Below, piece after piece: positions 54,165 to 64,000 of a stretch of 64,000 nt of DNA (positions are counted from its first letter, which is position 1; every line of letters starts with the position of its first letter). This stretch comes from Achatina immaculata. Taxonomy: Eukaryota > Mollusca > Gastropoda > Stylommatophora > Achatinidae. Location: contig CM019708.1 of NCBI GenBank assembly GCA_009760885.1, forward strand, positions 13,712,031 through 13,776,030. Reading direction: 5' to 3'. Under the pieces are notes generated by a model. It saw only the letters and a program-made list of their open reading frames with translations, was not told the DNA's origin and did not search any database. Made by a program: the position numbers and the translations under genes.

Positions 54165-57100
54165 ATTGTTTGGTTGCAAGATAACTATCTCTCCCTTATT
54201 GTTTGACTGTAAGATAACTATTTCTCCCCTATTGTTTGGTTGTAAGATAACTATCTCTCCCCTATTGTTTGACTGTAAGATAACTATTTCTCCCCTATTG
54301 TTTGGTTGCAAGATAACTATCTCTCCCTTATTGTTTGGTTGTAAGATAACTATCTCTCCCCTATTGTTTGGATGTAAGATAACTATCTCTACCTTATTGT
54401 TTGGATGTAAGATAACTATCTCTTCCCTATTGTTGGGATGTAAGATAACTATCTCTCCCCTATTGTTTGGATGTAAGACAACTATCTCTCCCCTATTGTT
54501 TGATTGCAAGATAACTATCTCTCCCCTATTGTTTGGATGTAAGATAACCATCTCTCCCCTATTGTTTGGATGTAAGATAACTATCTCTCCCCTATTGTTT
54601 GGATGTAAGATAACTATCTCTCCCCTATTGTTTGGATGTAAGATAACTATCTGTCCCCTATTGTTTGGATGTAAGATAACTATCTCTCCTCTATTGTTTG
54701 AAGATAACTATCTCTCCACTATTGTTTGGTTGAAAGATAACAATCTCTCCGTATTGTTTCATTGTAAGATAACTATCTCTCCCTTATTGCTTAAAGATAA
54801 TTATCTCTTACTTATTGTTTGGTTGCAAGACAATTCTCTCCCTTTTTGTTTGGTTGTAAGATAAATATCTCTCAATTAATGTTTGGTTTTAAGATAACTA
54901 TCTCTCCCTTATTGTTTGGTTGTAAGATAACTATCTCTCCGTATTGTTTGGTTATAAAATAACTATCTCTCCCTTATTGTTTGGCTGTAAGATAACTATC
55001 TATCACTTACAGTTTAATTGCAAGATAACAATCTCTCCGTATTGTTTCATTGTAAGATAACTATCTCTCCCTTATTGCTTAAAGATAATTATCTCTTACT
55101 TATTGTTTGGTTGCAAGACAATTCTCTCCCTTTTTGTTTGGTTGTAAGATAAATATCTCTCCCTTAATGTGTTGGTTGTAAGATAACTGTCTCAATCCTA
55201 TTGTTTCATTGCAAGATAACTATATCTCCACTAGAGTTTGGTTGCAAGATAACTATTTCTCACGTATTGTTTTGTTGAAACATAACTATCTCTCCCCTAT
55301 TGTTTGAATGTAAGATAACTATCTCTCCTCTATTGTTTGAAGATAACTATCTCTCCCCTATTGTTTGGTTGCAAGATAACTATCTCTCCCTTACTGTTTG
55401 GTTGTAAGATAACTATCTCTCCCTTATTGCTTGGTTGTAATATAATTATTTCTCCTTTATAGTTTGGTTGTAATATAATTATCTCTCCTTATTGTTTGAA
55501 GATAACTATCTCTCCCCTATTATTTGGTTGTAAGATAACTATTTCTCGCCTATTGTGTGGTTGCAAGATAACTATTTTTCTCTTATTGTTTGGTTGTAAG
55601 ATAAATATATCTCCCTTATTGTTTGGCTGTAAGATAACTATTTCTCCCTTACTGTTTGTTTGTAAGATAACTACTCTCCCCAATTGTTTGGTTGTAAGAT
55701 AACTATCTCTCTCTCATTTTTTGAAAATAACTATCTCTCCCTTATTGTTTGGTTGTAAGATAACTATCTCTCCCTTATTGTTTGGATGTAAGATAACTAT
55801 CTCTACCTTATTGTTTGATTGCAAGATAACTATCTCTCCCCTATTGTTTGGATGTAAGATAACTATCTCTCCCCTATTGTTTAATTGCAAGATAACTATC
55901 TGTCCCCTATTGTTTGGATGTAAGATAACTATCTCTCCCCTATTGTTTGATTGTAAGATAACTATCTCTCCCCTATTGTTTGATTGCAAGATAACTATCT
56001 CTCCCCTATTGTTTGGATTTAAGATAACTATCTCTCCGTATTGTTTCATTGTAAGATAACTATCTCTCCCTTATTGCTTAATGATAATTATCTCTCACTT
56101 ATTGTTTGGTTGCAAGAAAATTCTCTCCCTTAATGTTTGGTTGTAAGATAAATATCTCTCCCTTAATGTGTTGGTTGTAAGATAAATATATCTCCCTTAT
56201 TGTTTGGTTGTAAGATAACTATTTCTCACTTACAGTTTAATTGCAAGATAACTATCTTTCCCTTATTGTTTAGTTGCAAGATAACTATCTGTCCCTTAAT
56301 GTTTGGTTGTAAGATAACTGTCTCTATCCTATTGTTTCATTGCAAGATAACTATCTCTCCACTAGAGTTTGGTTGCAAGATAACTATTTCTCCCGTATTG
56401 TTTTGTTGAAACATAACTATCTCTCCCCTGTTGTTTGAATGTAAGATAACTATCTCTCCTCTATTGTTTGAAGATAACTATCTCTCCCCTATTGTTTGGT
56501 TGCAAGATAACTATCTCTCCCTTACTGTTTGGTTGTAAGATAACTATCTCTCCCTTATTGTTTGGTTGTAATATAATTATCTCTCCTTTATTGTTTGGTT
56601 GTAATATAATTATCTCTCCTTATTGTTTGAAGATAACTACCTCTCCCCTATTATTTGGTTGTAAGATAACTATTTCTCCCCTATTGTGTGGTTGCAAGAT
56701 AACTATTTTTCTCTTATTGTTTGGTTGTAAGATAAATATATCTCCCTTATTGTTTGGCTGTAAGATAACTATTTCTCCCTTACTGTTTGTTTGCAAGATA
56801 ACTACTCTCCCCATTTGTTTGGTTGTAAGATAACTATCTCTCTCTCATTGTTTGAAGATAACTATATCTCCCTTATTGTTTGGTTCCAAGATAACTATCT
56901 CTCCCCTATTGTTTGGTTGTAAGATAATTATCTCTCCCCTATTGTTTGATTGCAAGATAACTATCTCTCCCCTAGAGTATGGTTTCAAGATAACTATTTC
57001 TCCCTTACTGTTTCCTTGAAAGATAACTATCTCTCCCCTGTTGTTTGGATGTAAGATAACTATCTCTCATCTATTGTTAGAAGATAACTATCTCTCCCCT

Positions 57101-58456
57101 ATTGTTTGGTTCTAAGATAACTATTTCTCTCCTATTGTTTGGATGTAAGATAACTATCTCTCCCGTATTTTTTCATTGTAAGATAACTATCTCTCCCTTA
57201 TTGCTTAAAGATAACTATCTCTCACTTATTGTTTGGTTGCAAGATAATTATCTCTCCCTTATTGTTTAGTTGTAAGATAACTATCTCTCCCTTAATGTTT
57301 GGCTATAAGATAAGTATTTCTCCCTTATTGTTTGTTTGTAAGATAACTAGCTCTCCCTTATTGTTTGGTTGGAAGATAACTATCTCTCCTTTATTGTTTG
57401 GTTGTAAGATAACTATCTCTCCCGTATTGTGTGGTTGGAAGATAACTATCTCTCCCTTATTGTTTGGTTGGAAGATAACTATCTCTCCCTTACTGTTTGG
57501 TTGTAAAATAACTATCTCACCCTTACCGTTTAATTGCAAGATAACTATCTCTCCCTTATGTTTGGTTGCAAGATAACTATCTCTCCCTTAGTGTTTGGCA
57601 GTAAGATAACTATTTCTCCACTATTGTTTGGTTGTAAGATGACTATCTCTCTGCCATTGTTTGATTGCAAGATAACTATCTCTCCTCTATTGTGTGGTTG
57701 TAAGATAACTATCTCTCCCCTATTGTTGGTTGCAAGATAACTATCTCTCCCTTATTGTTTAGTTTCAATATAACTATCTCTCCCTTATTCTTTGGTTGTA
57801 AGATAACTATCTCTCCCTTATTGTTTGAAGATAACTATCTCCCTTATTGTTTGATTGCAAGATAACTATCTCTGCCTTATTGTTTACTTGTAAGATAACT
57901 ATCTCCCCCACATTTTTTTGCTGTAAGGTAACTATATCTCCCTTATTGTTTGATTGCAAGATAACTATCTCTCCCTTATTGTTTGGTTGCAAGATAACTA
58001 TCTCTCTCATATTGTTTGGTTGCAAGATAACTATCTCTCCCCTATTGTTTGGTTGCAAGATAACTATCTCTCCCCTATTTTTTGGTTGCAAGACAACTGT
58101 CTCTCCCTTATTGTTTTGTTGTAAGAAAACTATCTCTCCCTTATTGTTTGGTGGTAGGATAACTATCTCTCCCTTATGTTTGGTTGCAAGATAACTATCT
58201 CTCTCATATTGTTTGGTTGCAAGATAACTATCTCTCCCCTATTGTTTGGTTGCAAGATAACTATCTCTCCCCTATTTTTTGGTTGCAAGACAACTGTCTC
58301 TCCCTTATTGTTTTGTTGTAAGAAAACTATCTCTCCCTTATTGTTTGGTGGTAGGATAACTATCTCTCCCTTATTGTTTGATTGCAAGATAACTATCTCT
58401 CCCTTATTGTTTGGTTGTAAGATAACTATCTCTCCCGTATTGTTTGAAGATAACTA
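54165..58456. repeat. Higher-order repeat copy 1 within the 33-bp satellite
   Basis: The variant pattern matches 59900-64000 at an offset of 5736-5737 (54180 with 59916, 55496 with 61233), about 5733 near 57229 and about 5739 near 57850. Local differences include a duplicated block of about 170 bases in this copy (58000-58170 repeated at 58190-58360) and a lost unit near 56170. Confidence 0.92.
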
Positions 58457-59899
58457 TCTCTCCCCTATTGTTTGGTTGCAAGGTAACTATCTCTCCCTTA
58501 TTGTTCAGCTGTAAGATAACTATCTCCCTTATTGTTTGGTTGTAAGATAACAACTCTTTCTTATTGTTTGAAGATAACTATCTCTTCCCTATTGTTTGGT
58601 TGAAAGATAACTATCTCTCCTTTATTGTTTGATTGCAACATAACTATCTCTGCCTTATTGTCTGATTGCAAGATAACTATCTCTCCCTTATTGTTTGATT
58701 GCAAAATAACTATTTCTCCCTTATTGTTTGGTTGTAAGATAACTATCTCTCAATTATTGTTTGAAGATAACTATTTCTCCCCTATTGTTTGGTTGCAAGA
58801 TAACTATTTCTCCCCTATTGTTTGGTTGCAAGATAACTTTTTCTCGCTTATTGTTTGGTTCCAAGATAACTATCTCTTCCCTGTTGTTTGATTGTAAGAT
58901 AACTATCTCTCCCTTATTGTTTGAAGATAACTATTTCTCCCCTATTGTTTGGTTGCAAGATAACTATCTCTCCCTTATTGTTTGACTGTAAGATAACTAT
59001 CTCTCCTCTATTGTTTGGTTGTAAGATAACTATCTCTCCCCTATTGTTTGACTGTAAGATAACTATTTCTCCCCTATTGTTTGGTTGCAAGATAACTATA
59101 TCTCCCCTATTGTTTGGTTGCAAGATAACTATCTCTCCCTTATTGTTTGGTTGTAAGATAACTATCTCTCCCCTATTGTTTGGTTGTAAGATAACTATCT
59201 CTCCCCTATTGTTTGGATGTAAGATAACTATCTCTACCTTATTGTTTGGATGTAAGATAACTATCTCTTCCCTATTGTTGGGATGTAAGATAACTATCTC
59301 TCCCCTATTGTTTGGATTTAAGATAACTATCTCTCCCCTATTGTTTAATTGTAAGATAACTATATCTCCCCTATTGTTTGGATGTAAGATAACTATCTCT
59401 CCCCTATTGTTTGGATGTAAGATAACTATCTCCCCTCTATTGTTTGTCTGTAAGATAACTATCTCTCCCCTATTGTTTGTCTGTAAGATAACTATGTCTC
59501 CCCTATTGTTTGGTTGTAAGATAACTATGTCTCCCCTATTGTTTGTCTGTAAGATAACTATGTCTCCCCTATTGTTTGTCTGTAAGATAACTATGTCTCC
59601 CCTATTGTTTGGTTGTAAGATAACTATCTCTCCCCTATTGTTTGACTGTAAGATAACTATTTCTCCCCTATTGTTTGGTTGCAAGATAACTATCTCTCCC
59701 TTATTGTTTGACTGTAAGATAACTATGTCTCCCCTATTGTTTGGTTGTAAGATAACTATCTCTCCCCTATTGTTTGACTGTAAGATAACTATGTCTCCCC
59801 TATTGTTTGTCTGTAAGATAACTATGTCTCCCCTATTGTTTGGTTGTAAGATAACTATCTCTCCCCTATTGTTTGACTGTAAGATAACTATTTCTCCCG

Positions 59900-62800
59900 T
59901 ATTGTTTGGTTGCAAGATAACTATCTCTCCCTTATTGTTTGACTGTAAGATAACTATTTCTCCCCTATTGTTTGGTTGTAAGATAACTATCTCTCCCCTA
60001 TTGTTTGACTGTAAGATAACTATTTCTCCCCTATTGTTTGGTTGCAAGATAACTATCTCTCCCTTATTGTTTGGTTGTAAGATAACTATCTCTCCCCTAT
60101 TGTTTGGATGTAAGATAACTATCTCTACCTTATTGTTTGGATGTAAGATAACTATCTCTTCCCTATTGTTGGGATGTAAGATAACTATCTCTCCCCTATT
60201 GTTTGGATGTAAGACAACTATCTCTCCCCTATTGTTTGATTGCAAGATAACTATCTCTCCCCTATTGTTTGGATGTAAGATAACCATCTCTCCCCTATTG
60301 TTTGGATGTAAGATAACTATCTCTCCCCTATTGTTTGGATGTAAGATAACTATCTCTCCCCTATTGTTTGGATGTAAGATAACTATCTGTCCCCTATTGT
60401 TTGGATGTAAGATAACTATCTCTCCTCTATTGTTTGAAGATAACTATCTCTCCACTATTGTTTGGTTGAAAGATAACAATCTCTCCGTATTGTTTCATTG
60501 TAAGATAACTATCTCTCCCTTATTGCTTAAAGATAATTATCTCTTACTTATTGTTTGGTTGCAAGACAATTCTCTCCCTTTTTGTTTGGTTGTAAGATAA
60601 ATATCTCTCAATTAATGTTTGGTTTTAAGATAACTATCTCTCCCTTATTGTTTGGTTGTAAGATAACTATCTCTCCCGTATTGTTTGGTTATAAAATAAC
60701 TATCTCTCCCTTATTGTTTGGCTGTAAGATAACTATCTATCACTTACAGTTTAATTGCAAGATAACAATCTCTCCGTATTGTTTCATTGTAAGATAACTA
60801 TCTCTCCCTTATTGCTTAAAGATAATTATCTCTTACTTATTGTTTGGTTGCAAGACAATTCTCTCCCTTTTTGTTTGGTTGTAAGATAAATATCTCTCCC
60901 TTAATGTGTTGGTTGTAAGATAACTGTCTCAATCCTATTGTTTCATTGCAAGATAACTATATCTCCACTAGAGTTTGGTTGCAAGATAACTATTTCTCAC
61001 GTATTGTTTTGTTGAAACATAACTATCTCTCCCCTATTGTTTGAATGTAAGATAACTATCTCTCCTCTATTGTTTGAAGATAACTATCTCTCCCCTATTG
61101 TTTGGTTGCAAGATAACTATCTCTCCCTTACTGTTTGGTTGTAAGATAACTATCTCTCCCTTATTGCTTGGTTGTAATATAATTATTTCTCCTTTATAGT
61201 TTGGTTGTAATATAATTATCTCTCCTTATTGTTTGAAGATAACTATCTCTCCCCTATTATTTGGTTGTAAGATAACTATTTCTCGCCTATTGTGTGGTTG
61301 CAAGATAACTATTTTTCTCTTATTGTTTGGTTGTAAGATAAATATATCTCCCTTATTGTTTGGCTGTAAGATAACTATTTCTCCCTTACTGTTTGTTTGT
61401 AAGATAACTACTCTCCCCAATTGTTTGGTTGTAAGATAACTATCTCTCTCTCATTTTTTGAAAATAACTATCTCTCCCTTATTGTTTGGTTGTAAGATAA
61501 CTATCTCTCCCTTATTGTTTGGATGTAAGATAACTATCTCTACCTTATTGTTTGATTGCAAGATAACTATCTCTCCCCTATTGTTTGGATGTAAGATAAC
61601 TATCTCTCCCCTATTGTTTAATTGCAAGATAACTATCTGTCCCCTATTGTTTGGATGTAAGATAACTATCTCTCCCCTATTGTTTGATTGTAAGATAACT
61701 ATCTCTCCCCTATTGTTTGATTGCAAGATAACTATCTCTCCCCTATTGTTTGGATTTAAGATAACTATCTCTCCGTATTGTTTCATTGTAAGATAACTAT
61801 CTCTCCCTTATTGCTTAATGATAATTATCTCTCACTTATTGTTTGGTTGCAAGAAAATTCTCTCCCTTAATGTTTGGTTGTAAGATAAATATCTCTCCCT
61901 TAATGTTTGCTTGTAAGATATCTATCTCTCCCTTATTGTTTGGTTGTAAGATAACTATTTCTCACTTACAGTTTAATTGCAAGATAACTATCTTTCCCTT
62001 ATTGTTTAGTTGCAAGATAACTATCTGTCCCTTAATGTTTGGTTGTAAGATAACTGTCTCTATCCTATTGTTTCATTGCAAGATAACTATCTCTCCACTA
62101 GAGTTTGGTTGCAAGATAACTATTTCTCCCGTATTGTTTTGTTGAAACATAACTATCTCTCCCCTGTTGTTTGAATGTAAGATAACTATCTCTCCTCTAT
62201 TGTTTGAAGATAACTATCTCTCCCCTATTGTTTGGTTGCAAGATAACTATCTCTCCCTTACTGTTTGGTTGTAAGATAACTATCTCTCCCTTATTGTTTG
62301 GTTGTAATATAATTATCTCTCCTTTATTGTTTGGTTGTAATATAATTATCTCTCCTTATTGTTTGAAGATAACTACCTCTCCCCTATTATTTGGTTGTAA
62401 GATAACTATTTCTCCCCTATTGTGTGGTTGCAAGATAACTATCTCTCCTCTATTGTTTGGTTGTAAGATAATATATCTCCCTTATTGTTTGGCTGTAAGA
62501 TAACTATTTCTCCCTTACTGTTTGTTTGCAAGATAACTACTCTCCCCATTTGTTTGGTTGTAAGATAACTATCTCTCTCTCATTGTTTGAAGATAACTAT
62601 ATCTCCCTTATTGTTTGGTTCCAAGATAACTATCTCTCCCCTATTGTTTGGTTGTAAGATAATTATCTCTCCCCTATTGTTTGATTGCAAGATAACTATC
62701 TCTCCCCTAGAGTATGGTTTCAAGATAACTATTTCTCCCTTACTGTTTCCTTGAAAGATAACTATCTCCCCTGTTGTTTGGATGTAAGATAACTATCTCT

Positions 62801-64000
62801 CATCTATTGTTAGAAGATAACTATCTCTCCCCTATTGTTTGGTTCTAAGATAACTATTTCTCTCCTATTGTTTGGATGTAAGATAACTATCTCTCCCGTA
62901 TTTTTTCATTGTAAGATAACTATCTCTCCCTTATTGCTTAAAGATAACTATCTCTCACTTATTGTTTGGTTGCAAGATAATTATCTCTCCCTTATTGTTT
63001 AGTTGTAAGATAACTATCTCTCCCTTAATGTTTGGCTATAAGATAAGTATTTCTCCCTTATTGTTTGTTTGTAAGATAACTAGCTCTCCCTTATTGTTTG
63101 GTTGGAAGATAACTATCTCTCCTTTATTGTTTGGTTGTAAGATAACTATCTCTCCCGTATTGTGTGGTTGGAAGATAACTATCTCTCCCTTATTGTTTGG
63201 TTGGAAGATAACTATCTCTCCCTTACTGTTTGGTTGTAAAATAACTATCTCACCCTTACCGTTTAATTGCAAGATAACTATCTCTCCCTTATTGTTTGGT
63301 TGCAAGATAACTATCTCTCCCTTAGTGTTTGGCAGTAAGATAACTATTTCTCCACTATTGTTTGGTTGTAAGATGACTATCTCTCTGCCATTGTTTGATT
63401 GCAAGATAACTATCTCTCCTCTATTGTGTGGTTGTAAGATAACTATCTCTCCCCTATTGTTTGGTTGCAAGATAACTATCTCTCCCTTATTGTTTAGTTT
63501 CAATATAACTATCTCTCCCTTATTCTTTGGTTGTAAGATAACTATCTCTCCCTTATTGTTTGAAGATAACTATCTCTCCCTTATTGTTTGATTGCAAGAT
63601 AACTATCTCTGCCTTATTGTTTACTTGTAAGATAACTATCTCCCCCACATTTTTTTGCTGTAAGGTAACTATATCTCCCTTATTGTTTGATTGCAAGATA
63701 ACTATCTCTCCCTTATTGTTTGGTTGCAAGATAACTATCTCTCTCATATTGTTTGGTTGCAAGATAACTATCTCTCCCCTATTGTTTGGTTGCAAGATAA
63801 CTATCTCTCCCCTATTTTTTGGTTGCAAGACAACTGTCTCTCCCTTATTGTTTTGTTGTAAGAAAACTATCTCTCCCTTATTGTTTGGTGGTAGGATAAC
63901 TATCTCTCCCTTATTGTTTGATTGCAAGATAACTATCTCTCCCTTATTGTTTGGTTGTAAGATAACTATCTCTCCCGTATTGTTTGAAGATAACTATCTC
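59900..64000. repeat. Higher-order repeat copy 2 within the 33-bp satellite
   Basis: Counterpart of 54165-58456, still matching at the window edge, so its end is not seen. The 58457-59899 stretch between the copies is satellite of the same unit type with many GTCTGT/ATGTCTCC variants not seen in the copies. Confidence 0.92.

Larger units (their letters stand above)
54088..64000. repeat. 33-bp satellite, at least 9.9 kb, runs off the window
   Basis: Unit ATAACTATCTCTCCCCTATT plus GTTTGGTTGTAAG (33 bases); about 300 units by length. Common variants: GGTTGC, GGATGT, GACTGT, GTCTGT; CCCTTA, CCCGTA; TTTCTCC, TGTCTCC. A recurrent short unit TTGTTTGAAGATAACT lacks seven bases. Because 33 is divisible by three, the plus strand reads GCKITISPLLF and the minus strand ILQPNNRGEIV over long stretches (up to 559 and 457 codons), interrupted wherever short units occur. 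I treat it as satellite DNA, not as genes. Confidence 0.96.

Noticed and set aside
58914..60600. 559- and 457-codon antiparallel frames as candidate genes
   Set aside because: Satellite with a 33-base period that happens to lack stops on both strands; frame lost at each short unit; no signal peptide, splice or promoter context. The residual coding idea is listed as a finding with a test.
54088..64000. CRISPR-like array (regular repeats)
   Set aside because: Units are contiguous without unique spacers and the DNA is eukaryotic.

Overview
This is eukaryotic, repeat-dominated DNA with very few conventional exons. The retrotransposon protein families, the two tRNA-derived SINE families and the neuropeptide-type precursor suggest a mollusc, probably a heterobranch gastropod such as a sea slug. 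That assignment is inference from recalled family resemblance and has not been searched. There is no operon structure, no prokaryotic feature and no CRISPR array.

Only two host coding features are convincing. The first is a complete single-exon ORF at 24091-24648 (+). It has a signal peptide, four cysteines, an RFamide-type peptide (VFRYFIRF-Gly-Lys-Arg) and a polyadenylation signal 58 bases past the stop; it reads as a neuropeptide precursor. The second is the last exon of a DEG/ENaC-type cation channel at 42330-42484 (-), holding the GAS filter, the second transmembrane helix and the stop codon behind a good 3' splice site. The rest of that gene is not recognisable here.

Layout. 0-9.6 kb: degenerate LINE ends, SINEs and five minisatellite arrays. 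9.6-24 kb: more minisatellites (20-55 bp units), a SINE with an 11-bp target-site duplication, a SINE that has grown an internal 38-bp array, a mariner transposase relic and LINE 3' ends. 24-36 kb: the neuropeptide gene followed by a 29-bp array, a 1.6-kb pyrimidine tract, 26-bp and 30-bp arrays and a hAT-like element. 36.5-38.7 kb: a recent 1.1-kb tandem duplication. 39.4-45.8 kb: LINEs, including one inserted in another with a 12-bp target-site duplication, and a 2.3-kb RTE-like element on the minus strand that keeps recognisable endonuclease and reverse-transcriptase motifs despite frameshifts. 45.2-54.1 kb: the same retrotransposon mosaic copied two to three times, with an uninterrupted 814-bp CT tract. 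54.1 kb to the end: at least 9.9 kb of a 33-bp satellite that contains a 5.74-kb higher-order duplication.

The genes do not form a pathway that can be read from the sequence. The main biological story is structural: dozens of unrelated tandem arrays, several grown inside or beside mobile elements, and repeated copying of a retrotransposon mosaic next to a satellite. Most of the longer open frames are by-products of repeats whose unit length is a multiple of three or of CT-rich DNA, and were not annotated as genes.
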